Positions 36,690 through 46,625 of a stretch of DNA of 64,000 nt are shown here, in pieces. The DNA lies in NCBI GenBank assembly GCA_943913655.1, contig CALTZA010000004.1:72194-136193 (forward strand), written 5' to 3'. Below the pieces are notes generated by a model, which saw only the letters and a program-made list of their open reading frames with translations, was not told where the DNA came from and made no database searches. Every line of letters begins with the position of its first letter. Within the stretch, counting starts at the first letter, position 1. A program made the translations under genes and the position numbers. This DNA is from an uncultured Francisella sp. Its GTDB lineage: Bacteria; Pseudomonadota; Gammaproteobacteria; Burkholderiales; Neisseriaceae.

Positions 36690-36698
36690 CAACCAATC

Positions 36699-38090
36699 CT
36701 AATAACGATAATGCTCAGGTTTATAAGGCCCGTTGATAGTCACATTGATATATTTTGCTTGTTCATGACTCAATTGAGTCAATTTGGCTCCGATACGCTG
36801 TAGGTGGAGTTTTGCGACTTTTTCATCAAGTATTTTAGGTAATAGATAAACTCTATTTTGATAAAGCTTCTGCCGGGTAAAGAGTTCAATTTGTGCCAAT
36901 ACCTGATTAGTAAAACTAGCACTCATCACGAAACTGGAATGCCCTGTGGCGCAACCTAAATTAACCAGCCGCCCTTCTGCCAATAAAATAAGGCGCTTAC
37001 CATCGGGAAAAATAATATGATCAACTTGCGGCTTAATATTTTGCCACTCGTATTGGCGCAGAGATTCTACTTCGATTTCGCTATCAAAATGTCCAATATT
37101 ACATACAATGGCCTCATTTTTCATAGCATTTAAATGTGTATGCGTTAGTACTTTAACATTGCCAGTGGCGGTCACAAAAATATCTGCTATAGCGGCAACT
37201 TCATCCATATGGACCACACGATATCCTTGCATAGCTGCTTGTAAAGCGCAAATGGGATCAATTTCGGTCACCCATACAGTGGCACCTAAGGCGCGTAAAC
37301 TCTGTGCGCAACCTTTACCTACATCTCCATAGCCCGCTACCACAGCAATTTTACCAGCAATCATGACATCTGTTGCTCGCTTAATGCCATCAATTAGACT
37401 TTCACGACAGCCATATAAATTATCAAATTTCGATTTAGTAACGCTATCATTGACATTAAAAGCTGGAAACGGCAGCTTACCTTGTTTTTCTAAGTGATAC
37501 AAACGATGTACACCGGTTGTGGTTTCTTCAGTCACGCCTTTAATGTGCTTTAAACGCTCACTATACCAACGTGAATCTTGCTTTAGACGCTTTTTAATAG
37601 CAGAAAACAGAACCTTTTCTTCCTGATTATTGGGATGTTTAAGCACATCAACATCTTTCTCTGCTTGACTGCCTGTGATTAATAATAGTGAGGCATCGCC
37701 ACCATCATCTAAAATCATATTGGCAGTTTTCCCCTCTGGCCACTCAAAGATACGATGGATAAAATCCCAATATTCTTCAAGACTTTCTCCTTTATAGGCA
37801 AAAACAGGTACACCGCATTTGGCTATGGCTGCCGCTGCTTGGTCTTGAGTGGAAAAGATATTACAAGAACACCAGCGTACTTTAGCACCAAGTGCAATTA
37901 GGGTTTCGATTAACACTGCTGTTTGAATAGTCATATGAATAGAGCCTGCAATACAGGCTCCCTTAAGTGGTTGCTTATTTTTGAACTCTTCACGCAAGGC
38001 CATTAAGCCTGGCATTTCTGTTTCTGCAATAGAGATCTCTTGCCGTCCCCAATCACTTTGCGTTAAGTCAGCTACCACGTAATCTGTCAT
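36699..38090 (-). CDS. ahcY: S-adenosylhomocysteine hydrolase
   Basis: NAD-dependent enzyme splitting S-adenosylhomocysteine into adenosine and homocysteine, keeping methylation reactions running. The 463-residue protein has the AdoHcy-binding RWCSCNIFSTQDQAAAAI, FNVNDSVTKSKFDNLYG, and the Rossmann GYGDVGKGCAQSLRALGA. It also has CNIGHFDSEIE, and it ends KPEHYRY as in nearly all members. A consensus-like promoter lies directly upstream. MtaD at 41804 may act on related nucleosides. Confidence 0.96.
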   Translation of the reverse strand: MTDYVVADLTQSDWGRQEISIAETEMPGLMALREEFKNKQPLKGACIAGSIHMTIQTAVLIETLIALGAKVRWCSCNIFSTQDQAAAAIAKCGVPVFAYKGESLEEYWDFIHRIFEWPEGKTANMILDDGGDASLLLITGSQAEKDVDVLKHPNNQEEKVLFSAIKKRLKQDSRWYSERLKHIKGVTEETTTGVHRLYHLEKQGKLPFPAFNVNDSVTKSKFDNLYGCRESLIDGIKRATDVMIAGKIAVVAGYGDVGKGCAQSLRALGATVWVTEIDPICALQAAMQGYRVVHMDEVAAIADIFVTATGNVKVLTHTHLNAMKNEAIVCNIGHFDSEIEVESLRQYEWQNIKPQVDHIIFPDGKRLILLAEGRLVNLGCATGHSSFVMSASFTNQVLAQIELFTRQKLYQNRVYLLPKILDEKVAKLHLQRIGAKLTQLSHEQAKYINVTINGPYKPEHYRY

Positions 38091-38124
38091 CTGATGCTTT
38101 CAAAAAAACGGTGAATTCAGCTAA

Positions 38125-38153
38125 ATTATAGTCGTTTTGACCTTGATAACCAA
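38125..38153 (-). promoter_or_regulatory. ahcY promoter
   Basis: Read on the minus strand, TTGGTT (38148-38153) and a perfect TATAAT (38125-38130) are separated by 17 bases, about 35 bases before the ahcY ATG. A good sigma-70 match. Confidence 0.65.
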
Positions 38154-38257
38154 AGATGTTTGCCTGAGAAAAAATGTAATGACGTCACGGTCGGTCAAAT
38201 TGCCTGATATTTTTTTTGTTATACTAAAAATTAAAACTATTCAGAAAAGCGATTGTA

Positions 38258-41089
38258 ATGCAAGTATTGTCTTCATCAGTGCTATTATCATTGCTCTTAT
38301 ACGCCTTTTTACCAACAGCTGCAGGGGCTAGTTTAGAAGATTTAGAGGGATTGATCACTTTAAAGCATAATTTCCCCAACACTATGCGAGAAAACATGCA
38401 TCAAGTGGAAAAAATTACTCGTCAACGCACTGCTCTACAAGTACAAAAAGCTTTGGTTGATGCTGATGCGGTCCCTTTAAAACATGGACATTATCTAGCT
38501 CCTGATTTTAACTATGCTTTGGGTGGTTTACAGCCTTATTGGCAGTTTTTTTCCATGCCGCAAGCAATAAGCTTTACTGGGATGGCAGCCACTATTGCTT
38601 CTATACCAGTAGCTGTCTTCACTTTCATATTGAAAAGAAAATACCATTATCCACGGCCTTATGTGATTAATAATCAGCTGGCACTGGTTCACGGCAAAAA
38701 GTACAATAAACATGCTGCAAATGCTTATTTCTCTTTTCCCAGTGGACATACTGCAATAGGTTATACAAATGCCTTATTTATTGCGCAAATTATTCCAGAA
38801 CGTTATTCTGAATTGATGACAGCGGCAGCTGATTTTGGGCGTAGTCGAGTGGAGTTGGGAGTGCATTATCCATTAGACATTATCGGTAGCCGTATAATGG
38901 TTTCATCAATCATGGCAGATATTCTTTCCCATCCTGCTTATCGTTTTCTAATTCATCTGGCCCGGTTAGAAGCGCGTGCCAGCATGCAATTACGTTGCCA
39001 TGGCACAATCTCTGACTGTGTGATAAGACAGGTTGGGCAGAATGTTCCCTCTTACTATCGTTCTTACGAGGATAAAGCGGCAAATCACCGACGTTTTAAT
39101 CATGATTTAAATTATGCTTTAACCCCCATCATGTCTAAAAACTTTCCCATGATTGTTCCTAAGAACGCACAATGGTTAATTTTTACTCGATTTCCTTATC
39201 TATCATCTATAATGCGCAGACAAATACTAGAAAGTACTGCTTTACCTTCTGGCGATCCGTTAGACAGGCAAGATAGTTTTGGTTCTTGGCAACGTATTAA
39301 TCTTTACGAAGCGGTTGACGGTCCTAAGCAGCTTACCGAAGATTGGTTAGTTGATATGAACGGAGATTGGCGGGAAAAGCTCTTTTCTGGCTGGACAAAT
39401 CCATATTATCAACAAGATAGCTGGCGCAATAATATCAGAGGTACAGGTCGATTACTTAAAGCAGGCAAGGGTCGATTAAATCTTATGGGCCAGAATACAT
39501 TTAGTGGCGTGACTGTACTATCTGGCCAGCTCTCTTTGATTGGAGAGAATCATTTCAGCGCATCTAGTGAAGTGAAAGGGGGAACACTTGTTATTGATGG
39601 TTCTTTATACAGTAAAGAGCAGCTAATTATTGGTGAGAAAGCGGTTTTACGTGGTGCGGGTTTAATTTCTGCCCCCCTTGCTGTATATGGTCGATTAATC
39701 ATTGATGGTGCTTTACCTTTATCTTTACATAATAAAACCTATTTTTTTCCTACTGCGATAATAGTAGCCAGAAACTTAGGTGTTTTAGGTGCCCTACAAT
39801 TACAAGGAAAAACGACTCATTTGCAGTTGGGAGGAACCTTGGATGCGCGCAATAGCTTTCCTGGAAGTTTGGTGGATATCTACTCAGGTGCAAGTATCAG
39901 TGGCAACTTTGTTCGTATTATGCAGCCTGTTTATTTACGCTTTTCTCCTTTTTTTTACGATGTGTTGCTTCATAAACATGGTGTCAATCTTTTTATTAAT
40001 TCACCATGGTACCCCCCAATTTCTTCATTTCATGGTAATGAGAGAGAGGGAGCAGCTTTACTGATTCGATTACAGGGAAGCAAAAAGACAAGAAGTGATC
40101 ACCGATTTGTATCATGGCTCACGCAAGCACTTAACACCGGTGAGATGGCAGGTGCTCCTCATTTGTTACATGGGCAAATTTATGCTGATATTGCCGATGT
40201 TTTATTAAACGAAGTCTTATCTACACCTGTATTATTCACTAGAATTAATGGCAAAAAAACGGGCCAGGCTATAGCAATCAACTATGCATTCAACAAATAC
40301 AGCAGCCGCCAACAGAGTGGTTTTTTAAGAACGAATGAATATCATCGCCGCTTATTAGTATACCGCTATTGGCAAATTCATGATCCCGTTTGGCAGATCC
40401 TAGAAGGTATGCAATATAGCCGCCACGATTTATCTCAAACGGTGGCGTTGGCACAGGCAGAGTCTTACTTATTTACTTTGGGCATTTCTCATTATGGTTG
40501 GCGCTCTTATTTTGAAATACCACGACTGCGGATGGATATCGGCCTAAATATCGGTGCTTATCGCAGTAAAGTAAGACGATATCTTGCTTATTTTGGTAAT
40601 AGTCATATTCAGCAGTCAGGAAAATTACTTGGTGGCTATGCGCGTTTAGGCTATGAATTTCTCCATCACAATTGGCAAATCACTCCCAATTTAAGCTATG
40701 GTTATGCACTATTAACAAGTAAAGCCAGTCAGGAGACTGGTTCAGCTTTATTTTTATCTCAGCTACCAGCGCAACACCAAAATATTTCTCGTTTAAAATT
40801 AGGTTTTGATGTGAAGAAGCCCATTAACATGAAATACGGTCCTTTGTTAATGTATTTTTCTATATATGATGACATGCGGCTGTCTCGTGAAGGGACTAAG
40901 ACAGTAGGTAAATTATGTGGTTTAATTTATGAAAATTTATCTCAGCAACAGGTAAAACATCGTTTAGTAACTCAAATTGGCTGGGAATACAAAACTGCCC
41001 ATGCCAGTCTTTCTTTTAATGCCGATTATAAAAAAGCAGGGCCAGTGCACGGTGTGGGGGCACAATTTATTATTAAATATAGTTTTTAA
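38258..41089 (+). CDS. Autotransporter with PAP2-family acid phosphatase passenger
   Basis: Predicted surface-exposed phosphatase of 943 residues. A signal peptide (about 1-24, ending TAAGA) leads to a PAP2/class A acid phosphatase domain (about 60-240). Its three catalytic motifs are KRKYHYPRP (KxxxxxxRP), FPSGHTAIG (PSGH) and GRSRVELGVHYPLD (SRxxxxxHxxxD). Residues about 405-465 contain an autotransporter-associated beta-strand repeat (GTGRLLKAGKGRLNLMGQNT, GVTVLSGQLSLIG). The last 280 residues alternate polar and aromatic residues and end FIIKYSF, a barrel C-terminal Phe. Moraxella catarrhalis MapA is a known acid-phosphatase autotransporter. The function on host phosphoesters is inferred. 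Its promoter region shares the gap with ahcY. Confidence 0.85.
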   Translation: MQVLSSSVLLSLLLYAFLPTAAGASLEDLEGLITLKHNFPNTMRENMHQVEKITRQRTALQVQKALVDADAVPLKHGHYLAPDFNYALGGLQPYWQFFSMPQAISFTGMAATIASIPVAVFTFILKRKYHYPRPYVINNQLALVHGKKYNKHAANAYFSFPSGHTAIGYTNALFIAQIIPERYSELMTAAADFGRSRVELGVHYPLDIIGSRIMVSSIMADILSHPAYRFLIHLARLEARASMQLRCHGTISDCVIRQVGQNVPSYYRSYEDKAANHRRFNHDLNYALTPIMSKNFPMIVPKNAQWLIFTRFPYLSSIMRRQILESTALPSGDPLDRQDSFGSWQRINLYEAVDGPKQLTEDWLVDMNGDWREKLFSGWTNPYYQQDSWRNNIRGTGRLLKAGKGRLNLMGQNTFSGVTVLSGQLSLIGENHFSASSEVKGGTLVIDGSLYSKEQLIIGEKAVLRGAGLISAPLAVYGRLIIDGALPLSLHNKTYFFPTAIIVARNLGVLGALQLQGKTTHLQLGGTLDARNSFPGSLVDIYSGASISGNFVRIMQPVYLRFSPFFYDVLLHKHGVNLFINSPWYPPISSFHGNEREGAALLIRLQGSKKTRSDHRFVSWLTQALNTGEMAGAPHLLHGQIYADIADVLLNEVLSTPVLFTRINGKKTGQAIAINYAFNKYSSRQQSGFLRTNEYHRRLLVYRYWQIHDPVWQILEGMQYSRHDLSQTVALAQAESYLFTLGISHYGWRSYFEIPRLRMDIGLNIGAYRSKVRRYLAYFGNSHIQQSGKLLGGYARLGYEFLHHNWQITPNLSYGYALLTSKASQETGSALFLSQLPAQHQNISRLKLGFDVKKPINMKYGPLLMYFSIYDDMRLSREGTKTVGKLCGLIYENLSQQQVKHRLVTQIGWEYKTAHASLSFNADYKKAGPVHGVGAQFIIKYSF

Positions 41090-41102
41090 AGCAAAACATT
41101 TA

Positions 41103-41807
41103 CTAGCTAAGCTTTTGATAGGCTGCCATATAATTAACTCCCACTTTAGGGGTGGAAAAATATTTTTGTGTGAGTGGTTTGTAGGAAAAGCCTTGCATAG
41201 CGGTAAGCTGCAGACCTGCCTGACGTGCCATACGTGCTAGTTGGGCAGGGGTAATGAAATAACGATAGTCGTGGGTATGTTTTGGTACGATTTTTAATAA
41301 ATATTCAGCAGCGATAATGGCTTGTAAATAAGCTTTGATATTTTGATTGATGGTAGAAACAAAGAGCTTTCCTCCTGTCGTTAAAAGAGAGGCACAATGA
41401 TGCACAATTGCCTGCGGATCAGGAACATGCTCCAGTAGTTCCATACAAGTGATGACATCAAAATGAGCCGGTTGTTTCAGGGAGAGTTCTTCGATAGATT
41501 GATTTTGATAGTTAATGAACAAATCCATTGTTTGAGCGTGTTTTTTGGCAACTTCCAGCGAAGCATCAGCCAAATCAATACCCATAATTTCTTTTGGTGA
41601 GAACTTAGCCAAACTTTCCGTTAAAATTCCTCCACCACAGCCAACATCAAGTATTTTTGCATCACGAAGAAAAGTATGTTGCCGGATAAAATCCATGCGT
41701 AATGGATTGATGTCATGTAAAGATTTTAATGGGCCTTGAGGATCCCACCAGCGATCGGCCAACTGTGCGAATTTGTTGATTTCCTGAGTAAAAACATTAT
41801 TATTCAT
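41103..41807 (-). CDS. ubiG: Ubiquinone biosynthesis O-methyltransferase UbiG
   Basis: SAM-dependent enzyme performing both O-methylations in ubiquinone synthesis. The 234-residue protein has FAQLADRWWDPQGPLKSLHDINPLR-type sequence at the N-terminus. Motif I is ILDVGCGGGILTESLA, followed by GIDLA, ITCMELLEHVPDP and FVSTINQN. It also has the UbiG-specific HDYRYFITPAQLARMARQAG. It overlaps the upstream mtaD by four bases, giving a two-gene operon seen also in Pseudomonas. It indicates a ubiquinone-based aerobic respiratory chain. Confidence 0.95.
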   Translation of the reverse strand: MNNNVFTQEINKFAQLADRWWDPQGPLKSLHDINPLRMDFIRQHTFLRDAKILDVGCGGGILTESLAKFSPKEIMGIDLADASLEVAKKHAQTMDLFINYQNQSIEELSLKQPAHFDVITCMELLEHVPDPQAIVHHCASLLTTGGKLFVSTINQNIKAYLQAIIAAEYLLKIVPKHTHDYRYFITPAQLARMARQAGLQLTAMQGFSYKPLTQKYFSTPKVGVNYMAAYQKLS

Positions 41808-43123
41808 GATAATTTTTTATCCCCTCTGATACATTCTTGCCAAGTGTTAGCTAGGTAGTGTAGATCAGTGATTGAGATTTTTGTTAACCGTCGATTTTTG
41901 ACCAAATGTTCGCCGTTTATCCAAACATCGCTGATATTTTCACGCCCTAGGGTATACACAAGATGTGAGACTGGATCATATAAAGGCTGATTTTCCAATG
42001 AGTCAAGTCTAATGGCAATTATATCTGCCTGCTTACCTGCTTTCAAAGATCCCACTTTGTCATCAATATGTAATGCTTTGGCTCCATTAATCGTAGCCAT
42101 TTTCAAAGCGTTATAAGCACAAAGAGCAGTGGGATTTTTGCTTGTGCCCTTGGCCAAGAGGGAAGCCAAATAAAGTTCCCTCATTATATCAAGACGATTA
42201 TTGGAGGCAGCACCATCAGTACCGATGCCAACATTAATTCCCATTTCTTGCATGCGTTGTATTGGGGAAAATCCAGAAGCTAATTTTAAATTAGAACTAG
42301 GATTATGAGCGATATTTAGTCTTAAAGTAGCACTGCGCATCAATTCTTCTTCAGTAAGATGCACCATATGAGCGGCAATAAAACTTTCATGTAGAACACC
42401 CAATTTATCTAGACGAGCAAAAGGGCTCATACCGTATGTTTGGCAGCTTTGCTGAATTTCTTCTACTGTTTCGTGTAGATGACAGTGAATTAATAAATTA
42501 TGGTGTGCGCTTGCTGTGACAATTTCCTGGAAACTTTGGTCAGACACAGTATAAGGTGCATGAGGTGCTAAAGCAAATTGTAGTAGCGGTTCGCCTTGGT
42601 ATTTTTTATATACAGCAAGCGCCTTATTTAAATATTGCTTAGCGTTTGTTGCATAATTGGTAGGAAATTCTAAAATGGTACAACCTATACAGGTACGCAT
42701 TCTCATAGCCAGTGCTGCTTGTGCGACACTATCGTGAAAGAAATACATATCATTCACAGTAGTGGTACCGGATAATAGCATCTCTGCCATCGCTAGCCGA
42801 GAGCCATCATAGACGAATTGATCATTAACCCATGTTTTTTCTAGAGGCCAAATATGCTGATTAAGCCAATCCATTAAAGCCAAGTCATCGGCATAGCCTC
42901 GAAACAATACCATTGCACTGTGCCCATGTAAATTGATAAAACCAGGCATCAGAATATGGTTATTAAGATGAAGTACCGTATCAGCTTGGGTATGTTTGAT
43001 GCTTTGTGGTGGGATGATTGATTGAATGCGATCATTTGCTAATAAAAGTGCGTGATCGTACAAAAGAGGCAAATCATCCTGCATAGTAAGTAGCCAACGG
43101 GCGTGAACTAAGGTTGTAGACAT
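41804..43123 (-). CDS. mtaD: 5-methylthioadenosine / S-adenosylhomocysteine deaminase
   Basis: Amidohydrolase that deaminates methylthioadenosine or S-adenosylhomocysteine, of the TRZ/ATZ family. The 439-residue protein has the metal ligands in INLHGHSAMVLFRGYADD, the later HCHLHETVEEI, AHMVHLTEEE, and IGTDGAASNNRLD. A start at 43123 (MSTTLVHARWLL) matches the family N-terminus better than a longer frame beginning eight codons upstream. It is co-transcribed with ubiG. It may salvage by-products of the same SAM chemistry as AhcY. Confidence 0.88.
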   Translation of the reverse strand: MSTTLVHARWLLTMQDDLPLLYDHALLLANDRIQSIIPPQSIKHTQADTVLHLNNHILMPGFINLHGHSAMVLFRGYADDLALMDWLNQHIWPLEKTWVNDQFVYDGSRLAMAEMLLSGTTTVNDMYFFHDSVAQAALAMRMRTCIGCTILEFPTNYATNAKQYLNKALAVYKKYQGEPLLQFALAPHAPYTVSDQSFQEIVTASAHHNLLIHCHLHETVEEIQQSCQTYGMSPFARLDKLGVLHESFIAAHMVHLTEEELMRSATLRLNIAHNPSSNLKLASGFSPIQRMQEMGINVGIGTDGAASNNRLDIMRELYLASLLAKGTSKNPTALCAYNALKMATINGAKALHIDDKVGSLKAGKQADIIAIRLDSLENQPLYDPVSHLVYTLGRENISDVWINGEHLVKNRRLTKISITDLHYLANTWQECIRGDKKLS

Positions 43124-43252
43124 AGATTTAGGATTAACTAAAAACAAATAATCAAAGCTCGATTATACGTATTTTAACCATGTTTGGTGTGCAAGTTTTG
43201 AGGAAATCAGCTACAATCAAGCGCCTTGTACATGGCATCATTATAATAACGC

Positions 43253-45052
43253 ATGGCTAATTTCATTCGTAACTTTTCCATTATTGCCCATATTGATCAC
43301 GGTAAATCTACTTTGGCAGATCGCTTGATCCACTATTGTGGCGGACTTCCTTCTCGGGAGATGAGTGAACAGGTATTAGACTCAATGGATTTAGAAAAAG
43401 AACGGGGCATCACCATCAAAGCGCAAACAGTTGTTCTTCATTATCAGGCAAAAGATGGTAACAATTATTTACTCAATATGATCGATACTCCGGGTCATGT
43501 TGATTTTTCTTATGAGGTATCGCGATCTTTATCAGCTTGTGAAGGTGCTTTATTAGTTGTCGATACTTCCCAAGGAGTTGAGGCTCAAACAGTAGCAAAT
43601 TGTTATACTGCCATTGATCTTAATGTTGAAGTTATTCCTATTTTAAACAAGGTTGATTTACCTAATGCAGATCCGGCATGCGTGTCGCAAGAAATCGAAG
43701 ATATCATTGGTATTGATACAACTCATGCCACCCAGATTTCTGCTAAAACTGGTCTAGGCATTGAAGATGTTTTAGAAGATATTGTGCATTTGATCCCTCC
43801 ACCAAGAGGAGACATCAATCAACCTTTGAAAGCTTTAATTATCGACTCATGGTTCGATAATTATGTGGGAGTGGTTATGTTAGTGCGTGTAGTAGATGGT
43901 GTTTTGAAACTAAAAGATAAAATTAAACTGATGGCAACAGCTGCCAGTTCTTGTGTAGAAGAGCTTGGCGTGTTCACCCCAAAATCGCAATCAAAATCTG
44001 AATTAAAAGCTGGTGAAGTTGGTTTTGTGATTGCCGGCATCAAAAATTTAAAAAGCGCCAAAGTGGGAGATACCATCACTTTGGAACAACACCCGGCAAC
44101 ACAGGCTTTACCTGGTTTTAAGGAAGTTAAATCGCAAGTATTTGCCGGGCTTTATCCTGTTGAATCAAATGAATATGACAATTTAAGAGATGCATTGGAG
44201 AAATTGCAGCTCAATGACTCTTCCTTGCGTTTTGAGCCAGAAGTTTCTGATGCTCTTGGTTTTGGCTTTCGCTGTGGTTTTCTTGGCTTACTGCATTTAG
44301 AGATAGTGCAAGAACGCATTGAACGAGAATTTCAGGTCGATATCATTACCACTGCTCCTACTGTGGTTTATCAACTACTTTTGAAAAATGGTGAGCGAAT
44401 TGAGATTGAAAATCCTTCTAAGCTGCCAGACCCTGGGTATATTCAGACCATGTATGAGCCAATTATCACAGCATCCATTTTATTGCCGCAGCAATATGTA
44501 GGTGCTGTCATGACTTTATGCAATCAAAAACGCGGCATACAAATGAACATGCAATATCTTGGACGTCAGGTAATGCTAACTTATGATTTACCATTAAATG
44601 AAGTGGTATTAGACTTCTTTGATCGTTTGAAGTCAGTTTCAAGTGGCTATGCATCACTTGATTATCATTTTAAAGAATTTCGCGCAGAAGATCTTGTTAA
44701 ACTCGATATTTTAGTTAATGGCGAACGAGTAGATGCATTAAGTTTAATTGTGCAAAAAGCCACAGCAGCTACTAAAGGACGTATACTAGTTAACAAGATG
44801 CGTTCCTTAATTCCGCGGCAAATGTTTGATATTGCTGTGCAAGCAGCCATTGGAGGACATATTATTGCTCGAGAAACAGTTAAGGCTTTAAGAAAAAATG
44901 TATTGGCCAAATGTTATGGTGGTGATATCACCCGCAAGAAAAAATTGTTAGAAAAGCAAAAAGCTGGTAAAAGACGTATGAAACAAGTTGGTAAAGTATC
45001 CATTCCGCAATCTGCTTTTTTAGCAGTATTGCAAATGGATGATCAAAAATAA
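43253..45052 (+). CDS. lepA: Elongation factor 4 (LepA), ribosome back-translocase GTPase
   Basis: Translational GTPase that remodels stalled or initiating ribosomes. The 599-residue length is exact for the family. The G-domain motifs are AHIDHGKSTLADRLI (G1), GITIKAQ (G2), DTPGHVDFSYEV (G3), NKVDLP (G4) and SAKTG (G5). Later blocks include FGFRCGFLGLLH, and the LepA-specific C-terminal domain holds KMRSLIPRQMFDIAVQAAIG, CYGGDITRKKKLLEKQKAGKRR and a final Lys-rich tail. It lies directly before lepB, the conserved order. Confidence 0.97.
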   Translation: MANFIRNFSIIAHIDHGKSTLADRLIHYCGGLPSREMSEQVLDSMDLEKERGITIKAQTVVLHYQAKDGNNYLLNMIDTPGHVDFSYEVSRSLSACEGALLVVDTSQGVEAQTVANCYTAIDLNVEVIPILNKVDLPNADPACVSQEIEDIIGIDTTHATQISAKTGLGIEDVLEDIVHLIPPPRGDINQPLKALIIDSWFDNYVGVVMLVRVVDGVLKLKDKIKLMATAASSCVEELGVFTPKSQSKSELKAGEVGFVIAGIKNLKSAKVGDTITLEQHPATQALPGFKEVKSQVFAGLYPVESNEYDNLRDALEKLQLNDSSLRFEPEVSDALGFGFRCGFLGLLHLEIVQERIEREFQVDIITTAPTVVYQLLLKNGERIEIENPSKLPDPGYIQTMYEPIITASILLPQQYVGAVMTLCNQKRGIQMNMQYLGRQVMLTYDLPLNEVVLDFFDRLKSVSSGYASLDYHFKEFRAEDLVKLDILVNGERVDALSLIVQKATAATKGRILVNKMRSLIPRQMFDIAVQAAIGGHIIARETVKALRKNVLAKCYGGDITRKKKLLEKQKAGKRRMKQVGKVSIPQSAFLAVLQMDDQK

Positions 45053-45068
45053 GAAGATAAAGGATAGT

Positions 45069-46061
45069 ATGGTGTTTGGAGGTTTGTCATTTTTAGTTGT
45101 TGCTTGTATTTTATTTTTTTTCACTGCGACCATTTTTTTGGTTGCAGATAAATCAGAATTGATTGAGGGACAAAAATTACCAGCGTTGATTGATTGGTCT
45201 TTTTTACTCGCTATTTTGGCAGTATTTTGTTTACTGTCGGAATTTTTTAGTTTTAACACGGTTTTCTTGTTGATGAGCCTTTTTACAGGAGTGGCTTATA
45301 TAGTTTATTATTTCAATCCACTTCCTTACCAAGAAGCTTATTCTTATTTGTCAGTGTGGCATTTTGTTTATTATCTTAAAGGTTTTTTTCTCATTTTTTT
45401 AGCGATATTTGTTATTCGCTCTTTCGTTATTGATTTAAGTATTATTCCTTCTAGTTCTATGCGTCCTGGTTTGATAGTGGGTGATTTTGTGCTGGTCAAT
45501 AAATATCATTATGGCTTGCGTCTTCCTATTACTAATCGCATGTTACTTCGTCGTCATACTGTTGCACGTGGAGATGTGATTGTTTTTGATTATCCAATCA
45601 ACCCTAAGGTTCAGTATGTTAAGCGTGTGGTGGGCATCCCTGGGGATGAAGTCATATTTCGCCATAAAGAGTTAGTGATTAATGGTCAAGTCATCAGTAA
45701 AATCCCTTTGGGTACGACTTCTTATCTAGAAAATTCTTATGAGGTCAAACACCCTTATCAAATACAGGTTGAGCGCTATCGGCAAATTTTGGGGTCTCAT
45801 CAATTTGATATTTTTGAGATACCATCTCGCCCAACTTTAGAAAAAGATTCTGTGAGAGCTGATCATCCATGTCAATTATTAAAGGATGGCATGCGCTGCC
45901 ATATTACTGCAGGGCATTATTTAGTGTTGGGGGATAATCGCGATAATAGTGAAGATAGTCGTTATTGGGGATTCGTTAGTGACGATAATATCCAGGGCAA
46001 GCCGTTTTTAGTGTGGATGAACTTCAAGCAATTTTCACGTATCGGTACGCGTGTACAGTAA
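45069..46061 (+). CDS. lepB: Signal peptidase I
   Basis: Inner-membrane protease that removes signal peptides from exported proteins. From ATG 45069 the protein has 330 residues. Transmembrane helices near the N-terminus (including a segment ending FLVADKSE) and at about 105-130 precede the periplasmic catalytic domain. The nucleophile Ser is in IPSSSMRPGLIVGDFVLV. The general-base Lys is in VQYVKRVVGIPGD. The last conserved box is LGDNRDNSEDSRYWG. An in-frame ATG at 45039 would overlap lepA by 14 bases; AAAGGA at 45059-45064 supports the later start. Convergent with dsbB. Confidence 0.94.
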   Translation: MVFGGLSFLVVACILFFFTATIFLVADKSELIEGQKLPALIDWSFLLAILAVFCLLSEFFSFNTVFLLMSLFTGVAYIVYYFNPLPYQEAYSYLSVWHFVYYLKGFFLIFLAIFVIRSFVIDLSIIPSSSMRPGLIVGDFVLVNKYHYGLRLPITNRMLLRRHTVARGDVIVFDYPINPKVQYVKRVVGIPGDEVIFRHKELVINGQVISKIPLGTTSYLENSYEVKHPYQIQVERYRQILGSHQFDIFEIPSRPTLEKDSVRADHPCQLLKDGMRCHITAGHYLVLGDNRDNSEDSRYWGFVSDDNIQGKPFLVWMNFKQFSRIGTRVQ

Positions 46062-46095
46062 AAGTAAAATGAATAGTTTTTTTGGACTACGAAAA

Positions 46096-46599
46096 TCATT
46101 TACTTGGCTTTTTAGGTGCAAATAATAGCCATAATGCGCAACAGACCATCAGCGATAGCAGTCCTAAGCTCCATAATGACAGTGGTATTCCCGCTATTTT
46201 TTCCACGATAGCACATTGCCCAGAACCAGCAAACACTTTTGCTAATGCGTTATTCCATGAATGATGTTGCAACAAAAAATTAAGACCAGGACTGCAAGCG
46301 GATAGCTGAGCTGGTAAACTTTGCAAATAGATCTGTCTGCCTGCTGCAACAATGCCAAAGACGATTGCTGATAAAAGTAGTAATGTGACCCATGTACGCA
46401 GCAACTGTTTTTGATAAGGCAAAAAAAAGATAATCAATGCCAGCAGCGTACTTAAAATGACAGAGAGGCGTTGGAAAATACACAGCGGACAAGGTTCGTA
46501 GTGAAAACTATATTGCAGGATAAAAGAAGTGATAGTACCAAGAAGAGAGAGTAATAAAATGACGACGACAAGGCGTTGTTCTAATTGAGACTTAGTCAT
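46096..46599 (-). CDS. dsbB: Disulfide bond formation protein DsbB
   Basis: Inner-membrane oxidoreductase passing electrons from DsbA to ubiquinone. The 167-residue protein has four hydrophobic spans. The first periplasmic Cys pair is in EPCPLCIFQRLS and the second in the loop LSACSPGLN to SGQCAIVEK. Near helix 3 comes AAGRQIYLQSLP, the quinone-binding Arg region. It sits 26 bases after hscA on the same strand, in the place where fdx occurs in many isc operons. Confidence 0.93.
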   Translation of the reverse strand: MTKSQLEQRLVVVILLLSLLGTITSFILQYSFHYEPCPLCIFQRLSVILSTLLALIIFFLPYQKQLLRTWVTLLLLSAIVFGIVAAGRQIYLQSLPAQLSACSPGLNFLLQHHSWNNALAKVFAGSGQCAIVEKIAGIPLSLWSLGLLSLMVCCALWLLFAPKKPSK

Positions 46600-46625
46600 A
46601 AAAATCCTTTTTCATACTTCTGCTT

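Noticed and set aside
38180..38187. TGACGTCA palindrome in the ahcY/autotransporter gap
   Set aside because: Only eight bases, no known bacterial regulator assigned and no repeat nearby; likely chance.
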